64,000 nt of DNA, from assembly GCA_023146255.1 (NCBI GenBank), contig JAGLCJ010000008.1:186001-250000 (forward strand), given 5' to 3'. Under the pieces are notes generated by a model. The model worked only from the letters and a program-made list of their open reading frames with translations, was not told where the DNA came from and did not search any database. Within the stretch, counting starts at the first letter, position 1. Every line of letters begins with the position of its first letter. A program made the translations under genes and the position numbers. Below, one piece after another: positions 33,763-41,097 of this stretch. Origin of the DNA: Alcanivoracaceae bacterium (GTDB lineage: Bacteria; Pseudomonadota; Gammaproteobacteria; Pseudomonadales; Alcanivoracaceae).

Positions 33763-35189
33763 GTGGACTGTACTGTCATGGTGGCTTGAACACCGTGGCC
33801 ATCCAGGTTGTGCAGCTCGACTTCGCCGCCGTGCAGCTCCGCCACCTCACTGACAAAACTCAGTCCCAGCCCGGTGCTTTTGCGACCGCTGTCCGGGCGC
33901 GGCAGTGAATAGAACCGTTCAAAAATCCGCTCCAGCGCGTACTCCGGAATCGGCTCCCCCTGATTGGTAACAGTCAGGGTCACTTTGCTACCGACGCTGA
34001 ACAGACGGACCATGATTTCCGATTCCGGCTCGGCAAAATCAATGGCGTTATCGAGCAGATTGCTGACCGCCTGCTCCAGCAGGAATGCCTCTCCTTTCAA
34101 CACCACCCGCTCGTCGCGGACAAACTGAATGCGCAAATTTCGCCGGGCAAGCAGTGCCTGCTTGGTGTCGATGGCCTGCTGCACCAGCATCACCATATCG
34201 AGCAACTCCGGATGCTGCAGGTGCCGACGCTTTTCCACCGTGGCCAGCGACAGCAGCCGGTCGATCAGACGCTGCAGGCGCGCTGATTCAGTGTCGATAT
34301 TGCTGACAAAGCGCTCCCGTTCTGCAGCCGGCAGATCCGCTTCCTGAAGCAGCTCGGCCGCACCGCGAATGGCCGACAGCGGCGATTTCATTTCGTGGGT
34401 CAGGGTATGAACATAATCCTCGACGTACTCCTTGCCGTCGATTTCCTCGCGCATGGCTTCGGTTGCCAGGGCCAGGCGGTTGAGTTCGCGCTCACCGAGT
34501 AATGGCGGCGGCACCCGCTCGCCCTCACCTACGCGCTCGACGTAGTCCACCAGACGCCGAATCGACCGGGTCAGCCAGATCGCCAACCCCGCGCCGAGCA
34601 GCAATGACAACAGCAGGATAATGCTGCCGCGCTGCCACAGCTGGCCGTGGGCCAGAGACAGGAATGGCTGCAGGCTGGCAGTGGGCTGGCCCACCGACAG
34701 CACACCAACCAGATCACCGTTGATGCGGATCGGTGCGGCGACAAACATGTAGCTGCTGGTTTCGTCGCTGGGTGCCAGCCGGGTGGTGCGGGCGCCATAC
34801 TCGCCGCCCAGTGTCAGTGCCACATCACGCCAGTTGGAAAAATCCTGACCGATGTATTCCTCGTCGGTGTGATAACGCACCACACCATCGAGGTCCGTCA
34901 CATAGACAACAAAATCTGGCTGCACTTTCAATCGCGACCAGATTTCTGCATTCAGGGTGCGTTGCTGGTAGCGACTGACCGAGCGGGCAAACTCCGACCG
35001 TTGCATATCCGGCTGGTGCCAGGCCGGCACCACCAGCTCCGCCAGCAGATTTGCGCTGTCGGCCAGCACTTCTTCACTGGCCTGGCGAATGGACGACGGC
35101 AGCTGGGTAACCACGCTATCGAGAAACAGCACCGTGCCCAGTCCCACCAGCAGGAACCAGGCCAGAAAAATGCGCAGGCTGAGCGTCAT
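33759..35189 (-). CDS. creC: Sensor histidine kinase CreC
   Basis: A 476-residue kinase that aligns with E. coli CreC throughout: N-terminal membrane helix (8-28), periplasmic sensor with YVTDLDGVVRYHTDEEYIGQDFSNWRDV, GGEYGARTT and AAPI...GVLSVGQP, a second helix (about 188-207), HAMP, HisKA with THEMKSPLSAIRGAAELL (His265), and HATPase ending with FERFYSLPRPDSGRKSTGLGLSFVSEVAELHGG. CreC responds to carbon and respiratory state and phosphorylates CreB. It overlaps creB by 4 bp (ATGA). No creD follows; instead the operon carries a sortase and its target. Confidence 0.94.
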   Translation of the reverse strand: MTLSLRIFLAWFLLVGLGTVLFLDSVVTQLPSSIRQASEEVLADSANLLAELVVPAWHQPDMQRSEFARSVSRYQQRTLNAEIWSRLKVQPDFVVYVTDLDGVVRYHTDEEYIGQDFSNWRDVALTLGGEYGARTTRLAPSDETSSYMFVAAPIRINGDLVGVLSVGQPTASLQPFLSLAHGQLWQRGSIILLLSLLLGAGLAIWLTRSIRRLVDYVERVGEGERVPPPLLGERELNRLALATEAMREEIDGKEYVEDYVHTLTHEMKSPLSAIRGAAELLQEADLPAAERERFVSNIDTESARLQRLIDRLLSLATVEKRRHLQHPELLDMVMLVQQAIDTKQALLARRNLRIQFVRDERVVLKGEAFLLEQAVSNLLDNAIDFAEPESEIMVRLFSVGSKVTLTVTNQGEPIPEYALERIFERFYSLPRPDSGRKSTGLGLSFVSEVAELHGGEVELHNLDGHGVQATMTVQST

Positions 35190-35890
35190 CGGCGCACTCC
35201 CGCCGCCTGCATTTCCAGGCTGTAGCCCAAACCGCGATGGGTGCGTATCGGGTCTTCGCCGGGCGCGATCCGGTTGAGCTTGGCGCGAATGCCCTTGATG
35301 TGGGTGTCGACGGCACGATCAAAACTGGCGCCGGGGTCATCCCATACCGCATCCATCAGCTGGGCGCGACTGAGTACATGCTGGGGACGCCGCAGCAGAG
35401 TGCTGAGAATCAGGTATTCGTAACGGGTAAGATCCAGCCAGACGCCGTGATAGCAGATACGCTTGCGCTGCTCATCCAGCTGGAACGGTGTTGCGGTAGC
35501 AGGCTCTGTTGTCAGCAACACCGTTGCCCGACTGCGGCGCAGAATCGCCTTGACCCTTGCCGCCATCTCGCGGGGACTGAACGGCTTGACCACATAATCA
35601 TCGGCACCGATTTCCAGGCCGACGATACGATCAATCTCTTCCTTGCGCGCGGTCAGAAAAATCACCGGCACATCAGAGAAGGTGCGCAGCTGCCGGCACA
35701 GTTCGAAACCGCTCTGGTCCGGCAGGCCGACATCGAGAATGACCAGCGCCGGCGGATGTTCCTGCACCGCTTTAAGGCCATCGCCGGCCAGACCGCACCA
35801 CTGCACCTCAAAACCTTCCGTGCCGAGAACATAGACCAGCGCATCGGCGATTGCCGACTCGTCTTCAATGATCAGTATTCTCTCGGCCAT
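35186..35890 (-). CDS. creB: Response regulator CreB
   Basis: A 234-residue OmpR/PhoB-type regulator. The receiver contains Asp53 in LVILDVGLPDQSGFELCRQL and the CreB-like FLTARKEEIDRIVGLEIGADDYVVKPFSPREMAARV; the C-terminal winged helix has YEYLILSTLLRRPQHVLSRAQLMDAVW and DTHIKGIRAKL. Identity to CreB of E. coli is clear along the length. It lies 71 bp downstream of the sortase gene and is coupled to creC by a 4-bp overlap, forming the last two genes of a sortase operon. Confidence 0.94.
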   Translation of the reverse strand: MAERILIIEDESAIADALVYVLGTEGFEVQWCGLAGDGLKAVQEHPPALVILDVGLPDQSGFELCRQLRTFSDVPVIFLTARKEEIDRIVGLEIGADDYVVKPFSPREMAARVKAILRRSRATVLLTTEPATATPFQLDEQRKRICYHGVWLDLTRYEYLILSTLLRRPQHVLSRAQLMDAVWDDPGASFDRAVDTHIKGIRAKLNRIAPGEDPIRTHRGLGYSLEMQAAGVRR

Positions 35891-35961
35891 GCCAGACTCC
35901 GCACCGGTACAGGGGTTGATTGTCCCGGTGTCCGGTCGTCGTTAGCAAGCACAGCGGCCGA

Positions 35962-36531
35962 TCAGATTTGCCAGGCGCTGACCACGTAACGCAAGGGACC
36001 GCCGCTTTGCAGGCTGTTGAACGGGTAGCAGGTCACCAGTCGCAGCTCGGCCAGTTCGAACTGCAGAGACAGTGGCTGCTGACGGCTGTCGACCACGCGG
36101 ATATCTGCTACCCGATAGGCAAACTCGCGGCCGTCCATGGCCTGCAGGCGAATCTCGTCACCGCCCTGCAGCGTTGCCAGAAAAGCAAAGTGACTGTCCT
36201 GGTGCCCGGCGATCAGTGTCGTGCCGGGCTGCCCCGGCGCCGCACTGGCGGGCAAATGGCCGGGGCCAAACGCCAGCGCCTCACCGCTGACACTGTCGAG
36301 CACATAATGCACTTCGCCCGAGGGTGCCTGCAGCCGCGCCACCGGCCAGGTATCCGCCCACGGCCACGGCCGCTGCGGCGTGCGGTCGATCAGTGTCTGC
36401 TGCCAGGCGGAAGCAATCAGCCATTGCGCCAGCGTCGCTTTCGCCTGCAGCCACGTCGCCTGCCCTGCGAATAGCGCTGCGGTGGCCAGCAGCGCGATAA
36501 CGAGTCCGAATCGTAGCGTCCGCACATTCAT
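35962..36531 (-). CDS. Class GN (marine proteobacterial) sortase
   Basis: A 189-residue cysteine transpeptidase anchored by an N-terminal helix (about 8-28). The sortase triad is visible: His110 in LIAGHQDSHF, Cys168 in LVTCYPF and Arg181 in GPLRYVV. Sortases cleave a C-terminal sorting signal and transfer the protein to an acceptor; in Gram-negative GN sortases the acceptor is not known. It is encoded directly after its presumed sole substrate with a 4-bp overlap (36528-36531). ATG 36531 follows GGGAGGC with very short spacing. Confidence 0.92.
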   Translation of the reverse strand: MNVRTLRFGLVIALLATAALFAGQATWLQAKATLAQWLIASAWQQTLIDRTPQRPWPWADTWPVARLQAPSGEVHYVLDSVSGEALAFGPGHLPASAAPGQPGTTLIAGHQDSHFAFLATLQGGDEIRLQAMDGREFAYRVADIRVVDSRQQPLSLQFELAELRLVTCYPFNSLQSGGPLRYVVSAWQI

Positions 36532-38543
36532 GCCTCCCTCCGCTGTGGCGGCAGTGACATCAACCAGCACAGCACCGCCAACAGCAGACAAAGGGCGCTG
36601 ATCAGCCACAGTTGCATCAGACCAAGCGAGGTTTGCGGGTAGACGTGATCGACCGGATTGCGATTACCCAGTTCTTGAGTCAGCAGTGGTGCATCAGGTG
36701 CACGTACCGGATGTTCTTCCACCGCAACAAAACTGGTGTAGCGGCTGATCAGGCGATGCGCCAGCGCCACTTCCAGTACCTGCGGACGAACGTCTTCCTC
36801 GCGCTCGCCGGCAATGATCCGGTTCATCAGCGAATCAATCTTGCTGCGCGCCCACAGCATTGCAACGCCGGGATGATGCTGCCCGTCCGGCACGCTCATA
36901 TGCTGCTGCCAGGGCTCTGGCGAGCGACCCTGCACGGTAACTGTTTCCGGCAGGCGATTCAGTTTCATCGCCACCACCAACGGCTGGCCAACATACAGAT
37001 CCGGCAACTTATCCGGCCAGGCTTCCACTTCCACACCCGCCGGCCAGTCGATCTGCAGATCGGTCAGCACCGGCTTTTCCAGCTTATCGAACAGTGCCGC
37101 CATATGGGTGGACACTTCCGCAGCGCTGCCAATGTAGGTGAAGGTACCGCGGCCAATTTCTGCTGCCTTGCTAAGCAGGTAGTTGTTGGGCGCAGCACCG
37201 ATACCGACGGTAAACAGTCGGGCCCGATGCAGGCGACGCTGGATCATCTGCAACACCGCCTGCTCATTGCTGACCGAACCGTCGGTGACAAAAATAACCT
37301 GACGCAGATAGGCGGGATCGGTCGGCAGTGACAGCGCCTCCTCAATTACCGGCAGCATTTCGGTGCCGCCATCAGCCACCAGATCGTTGACCCAATCACT
37401 GGCATCTTCAATATTGGCAAACGAGGCCGGCATCATTTGTCGGTACAGCAGCCGATAGCGGCTATTGAATTCCAGCACATTGAAGCGATCTTCCGGTTGC
37501 AGCTGCTGCAGCGCGTAAACCAGACTTTTCTGCGCCTGACGGATGCGCTCGCCAGACATGGAACCGGATGTGTCGATAATCAGGATGACTTCCCGCGGCA
37601 TCCGGTTGCCTTTTGCCGGCTGCTCGGCCGGGTTCAGCATCAGCACGGCGTAGTGCTCATCGTTCACTGTTTCCGTGAACAGACTGGCGCGACTGTTGGC
37701 ACCGCTGCGCAGCCGCCAGCTGAGAACAAAATCCTGATCCATCGGCACCGATTCCGCCGGCAACACCACCCGGTAACCACGGCCATCAAACTGGTGGCGG
37801 ATCTGGTGACTGCTGCTGGCAAGATCAGCGACTTCCTGCCCGGCATCGACATAGGCGCTGATCTGCACCCGATGGGAGGTTTCCGGCAAGCGGTGATCCG
37901 GATGAATCACTCCCTCTACCGGCTCCTGTTCCATCGCCACCACTGGCGCCCGCGACTCCTCGTCCTGCAACTCTGGGTTCGGGGTATAGCGCGGCGTCAT
38001 GGTCAGCGGAAAGCGCAGTGAGAAACGCTGGCCATCCGGCACCAGCAGCTCGGTGTAGTGTAGCGTCACGGTCACCTGTTCGCCGGCGCCGATATTGGCC
38101 ACCCGTGTCGAGAACATGTTGGGGCGACGCTGCTCGACGATGCCGGCCCGGCGGCCATCGCGTTTCGCCTGCTCATAGATTTTTTTCGCCTGCTCCTTTT
38201 CCCGGATATCGCCGATGATCCGACGCTCGCCGATACCCAGCACCATGCCATGCACGGCGGAATTTTCCGGCATAGGAAACACATAGACGCCTTCACGGAA
38301 TTCACCGCCCTGATTACTGAAGCGCTGCACCAGCGACACTCTGGCCACCGGACCGCTGACACGAATATCCACCTTGGTATCCAGCAGCAGTGCCGGCGTC
38401 CATTCGCCGCTGGCATCGCGCATCAGAAAGGCGCCGGTGTCCGCCTCGTTGATCCACTGGTCAAGCGGCTCACCACCATCACCCCGCGCCGCCTGCCAGC
38501 ACAGTCCCATCAGTATCAGCCAACATCCCAACAATCTGCCCAT
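36528..38543 (-). CDS. Sortase target protein: VIT + von Willebrand A, C-terminal sorting signal
   Basis: A 671-residue cell-surface protein. After a signal peptide (about 1-21) comes a VIT domain (about 40-180; VYVFPMPENSAVHGMVLGIGERRI), then a vWA domain (about 310-490) with a complete MIDAS start DTSGSMSGERI. The C-terminus has a YPQTS motif, a hydrophobic helix (SLGLMQLWLISALCLLLAVL) and a basic tail QRREA, the tripartite sorting signal. This matches the dedicated marine sortase target family. ATG 38543 has GGAGAG upstream. It is the first gene of the operon target-sortase-creB-creC, transcribed away from the MBL gene. Confidence 0.93.
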   Translation of the reverse strand: MGRLLGCWLILMGLCWQAARGDGGEPLDQWINEADTGAFLMRDASGEWTPALLLDTKVDIRVSGPVARVSLVQRFSNQGGEFREGVYVFPMPENSAVHGMVLGIGERRIIGDIREKEQAKKIYEQAKRDGRRAGIVEQRRPNMFSTRVANIGAGEQVTVTLHYTELLVPDGQRFSLRFPLTMTPRYTPNPELQDEESRAPVVAMEQEPVEGVIHPDHRLPETSHRVQISAYVDAGQEVADLASSSHQIRHQFDGRGYRVVLPAESVPMDQDFVLSWRLRSGANSRASLFTETVNDEHYAVLMLNPAEQPAKGNRMPREVILIIDTSGSMSGERIRQAQKSLVYALQQLQPEDRFNVLEFNSRYRLLYRQMMPASFANIEDASDWVNDLVADGGTEMLPVIEEALSLPTDPAYLRQVIFVTDGSVSNEQAVLQMIQRRLHRARLFTVGIGAAPNNYLLSKAAEIGRGTFTYIGSAAEVSTHMAALFDKLEKPVLTDLQIDWPAGVEVEAWPDKLPDLYVGQPLVVAMKLNRLPETVTVQGRSPEPWQQHMSVPDGQHHPGVAMLWARSKIDSLMNRIIAGEREEDVRPQVLEVALAHRLISRYTSFVAVEEHPVRAPDAPLLTQELGNRNPVDHVYPQTSLGLMQLWLISALCLLLAVLCWLMSLPPQRREA

Positions 38544-38602
38544 GACACTCTCCTGTTTTCGGGTTCAGGCAGTGTCGGGCAGCTGTTTGGGGAGATTGTG
38601 TG

Positions 38603-38626
38603 GTGAATGTGAGGATTAGCCGTGAA
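38603..38626 (-). promoter_or_regulatory. Possible CreB half-sites upstream of the sortase operon
   Basis: On the minus strand TTCAC occurs at 38626-38622 and again at 38607-38603, in direct orientation 60-83 bp before the target-protein start. E. coli CreB binds TTCAC-N6-TTCAC; here the spacer is 14 bp, so the match is only partial. Confidence 0.3.
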
Positions 38627-38693
38627 GGGCAAAGAGTGTCCCAGACGTACATTGTCAGCGGCCCCATCAGGCTGCATGCTGGCCGCACTTGAA

Positions 38694-38752
38694 CTGCAGG
38701 AGCCGCCGATCGGCGGCGAAAAGCTCTCGCGGCCGGTCGGCCGCTCCTGCAG
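38694..38752. repeat. REP-like palindrome, copy A
   Basis: Begins CTGCAGGAGC and ends GCTCCTGCAG, with GCCGCCGATCGGCGGC and GGCCGGTCGGCC between. Same architecture as the copies at 39.85 and 56.98 kb (GGAGCCG..GATCG.CGG.GAAA...CGCGGC.G.TC.GCC.GCTCC) but with compensating differences that keep stem pairing. It lies 40 bp upstream of the MBL-fold gene start. Confidence 0.75.
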
Positions 38753-38791
38753 GTACTGATTGGATCTGCCAGATTTAACGGAGAAATGTTC

Positions 38792-39850
38792 ATGAGCATC
38801 ATCACCCCAGTCAAAAGCTTTCAGGGTACCCGCGACGCCCGCCGCCCGATGGCGCGGGTCGATAACGTCAAGCAGGCAGCGCAGGATTTCCGTCGCGACA
38901 TGCTGGCCCGGCCAAAAGTACGCTACTACCAGTCGTTCGAACTGGTGCGGGTGCCCTACCCGAGCCAGTACGGTTACCTGAATGCCTTTACCGGCATGTC
39001 CTCCTATATCCATCTGGTCAATCGGCTGTTCGTGATCCAGTTCGACAGCAGTGAAGGGCTGAAAACCCTGCTGGTGTCACCGATGGACTGGGAGAACCAG
39101 CGCGACACGCCTTACTTCCGCCGTCTGATTGATCGCGCCGGCCCGGCTGCGCCGCTGCAGGAAGCGCTGGTGACGCGCAAGACCAATACCGTGCTGGATG
39201 TGCTGGCCGATATCGGCCTGAAAGCGGAAGACATCGACTACATCACCTACGACCATATGCACACGGTCAATCTGCAGCGCTGGCTCGGTGCCAATGGCCA
39301 ACCGGCACTGCTGCCGAATGCAAAGCTGCTGATCATGCGTGATGAGTGGGATTGCGCGCTTGGCGCGGTGCCGTGGCAATCACAATGGTTCTGCCCGCAC
39401 GGGCTGGACGGCATTCCCGAACAGAAACTGGTTTTCCTCGATGAAGACGTGATGCTCGGCGACGGCAGCGTGGCACTGGTGCGCACGCCCGGTCACACCG
39501 AAGGCAATCACTCGATTGTCGCGCATACCGATGATGGCCTGTTCGTGACCAGCGAGAATGGCGTCAGCCTGGATGCCTATGCGCCGGAGCTGTCACGCAT
39601 TCCACGCATTGCCGAGTATGCCAAGGTAACCGGTGCAGAAGTGATTCTGAACGGCAACACCCAGGAGCAGGCGGTGGAGCAATACATTTCCATGGTTCAG
39701 GAGAAATACATTGCCGGGCCGTCGAAGCAGCATGACAAGGTGCCGAACATGGCACTGTCATCGGAATCGGATGGTTTCTGGCTGTTCCCCGGCACCGAGC
39801 CGAGCTTCAAGATGGGGCCGCTGAAATTCGGCAGCCTGCAAAAGCGCTGA
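38792..39850 (+). CDS. MBL-fold protein, lactonase-like, altered metal site
   Basis: A 352-residue protein resembling N-acyl-homoserine-lactonase-type metallo-beta-lactamase-fold proteins. The usual HxHxDH metal motif appears as DHMHTVNLQRW: two His are kept but the Asp-His pair is Val-Asn. A later ligand is present in RTPGHTEGNHS, while the terminal His seems replaced (VILNGNTQEQ). A full two-metal centre is therefore doubtful. ATG 38792 is preferred over ATG 38786 because ACGGAG is correctly spaced from it. It ends just before REP-like copy B. Confidence 0.75.
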   Translation: MSIITPVKSFQGTRDARRPMARVDNVKQAAQDFRRDMLARPKVRYYQSFELVRVPYPSQYGYLNAFTGMSSYIHLVNRLFVIQFDSSEGLKTLLVSPMDWENQRDTPYFRRLIDRAGPAAPLQEALVTRKTNTVLDVLADIGLKAEDIDYITYDHMHTVNLQRWLGANGQPALLPNAKLLIMRDEWDCALGAVPWQSQWFCPHGLDGIPEQKLVFLDEDVMLGDGSVALVRTPGHTEGNHSIVAHTDDGLFVTSENGVSLDAYAPELSRIPRIAEYAKVTGAEVILNGNTQEQAVEQYISMVQEKYIAGPSKQHDKVPNMALSSESDGFWLFPGTEPSFKMGPLKFGSLQKR

Positions 39851-39910
39851 CCTGTAGGAGCCGTCGATCGACGGCGAAAGCCTTCGCGGCTGATCAGCCG
39901 CTCCTACAGG
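39851..39910. repeat. REP-like palindrome, copy B, between convergent genes
   Basis: A 60-bp element starting CCTGTAGGAGCCGTCGATCG and ending GCCGCTCCTACAGG, filling the gap between the MBL-fold gene and the convergent reductase gene. The ends are perfect inverted repeats with two further internal stems (CCGTCGATCGACGG; CGGCTGATCAGCCG). Likely a bidirectional terminator or mRNA stabiliser. Confidence 0.85.
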
Positions 39911-39918
39911 AGCAAGAA

Positions 39919-40974
39919 TCACTCGACCTTGAATTTTCCCGAACCCGGCAGCTTCTCCACCAGCTCGGCGCCAAGCAGCATGGCCGGGGTATAGCTGCCA
40001 CCCTCGATATCATGGCTCATCAGCCAGGCGACAATGGCCAGCGAACCATCCACCGTCAGCTTGTAACCATTGGCAGTTTTGATGCGCACGGTTTTCACCT
40101 CACCGGCGGCGTTGCGTGCTTCGCCCCAGACATAGGTCGGCAGTTTCTCCCGGGCCTTTTCATCCGGGCCTTTGACATACTTGCCGGCCAGGTTTTTCAG
40201 CAACGCCTGCACCCAGGCCACCCCCATCAGCGGCCGCACCATATTCATCATCTGCGCGCCGATTACCATGGACTTCGGCATCGGGAACCAGGTATCGATA
40301 TTGGGAATGCCGGTGGTGTAGTAAGCGGTCGAGACATCGCCCCAGGGAATCGCCATGGCGTAGCGCTGACCGCGACCGAAATCGATTTCCCGATGCTTCT
40401 TGCCCATCGCCGTATGCACCAGCTGGCCGTCGATACGCTCAAGGTTGCCAAGGCCGAGGCCTTCGATAGCAGTCTTGCTGGTGCCCGGTGACAGACCGGA
40501 GCTGGTGTCGAAACCAAGCGACAGATGGGTGGCGTCGGGCAGCAACTGCTTTAACTTCAGCGCCACGCAATCGGTGGGAATCACATCAAAGCCGACTCCG
40601 GAACACAGCACCACACCCTTGTCTTTCGCCCGACTGGCCTGGGTTGGCGCATGCGTGTGTTCAAACACCGGCGCTTCGCCAGTGATGTCGAGATAATGGG
40701 CACCGACTTCAAGGCAGCCCTCGATCATCGGTGCGCTGGTGGCGGAAAACGGCCCGGCGCAGTGCAGCACCAGACCAAGGCCATCCAACGCAATACGCAC
40801 GGCCTGGGCATCGTTCAGATCAAAAACGCGGGTTTCCAGATCCAGCTCGGAAGCGAGCGGCTGGAGTTTGTCGCGGCTGCGGCCGGCGAGGATCGGTTGC
40901 AGGCCAAGACGAACGGCTTCGCGGGCAATCAGCTCGCCGGTGTAACCGTTGGCACCATAAATCATCCACTGCAT
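39919..40974 (-). CDS. Saccharopine dehydrogenase-like/trans-acting enoyl reductase family protein
   Basis: A 351-residue NAD(P)-binding protein. The N-terminus MQWMIYGANGYTGELIAREA is the Rossmann GxxGxxG motif with LAGRSRDKL after the second strand; the body has VLHCAGPFSATSAPMIEGCLEVGAHYLDITGE and VGFDVIPTDCVALKL, the signature of saccharopine dehydrogenase-like proteins, including the mycobacterial trans-acting enoyl reductase. A lipid-linked or acyl substrate is plausible but unproven. ATG 40974 has AAGGAG upstream. It is divergent from selD and convergent on the MBL gene across a REP-like element. Confidence 0.85.
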   Translation of the reverse strand: MQWMIYGANGYTGELIAREAVRLGLQPILAGRSRDKLQPLASELDLETRVFDLNDAQAVRIALDGLGLVLHCAGPFSATSAPMIEGCLEVGAHYLDITGEAPVFEHTHAPTQASRAKDKGVVLCSGVGFDVIPTDCVALKLKQLLPDATHLSLGFDTSSGLSPGTSKTAIEGLGLGNLERIDGQLVHTAMGKKHREIDFGRGQRYAMAIPWGDVSTAYYTTGIPNIDTWFPMPKSMVIGAQMMNMVRPLMGVAWVQALLKNLAGKYVKGPDEKAREKLPTYVWGEARNAAGEVKTVRIKTANGYKLTVDGSLAIVAWLMSHDIEGGSYTPAMLLGAELVEKLPGSGKFKVE

Positions 40975-41097
40975 GGGCTCACTCCTTGGTGGCAGAACGC
41001 CGGCACTGTACCGACCCGCAGGCACAAGAGGTACCCCCTGACCGGGTCATTTCACAATCAGCGCTGCTATGATGCGCCTTTCAGCCAAGGAGCGCCT

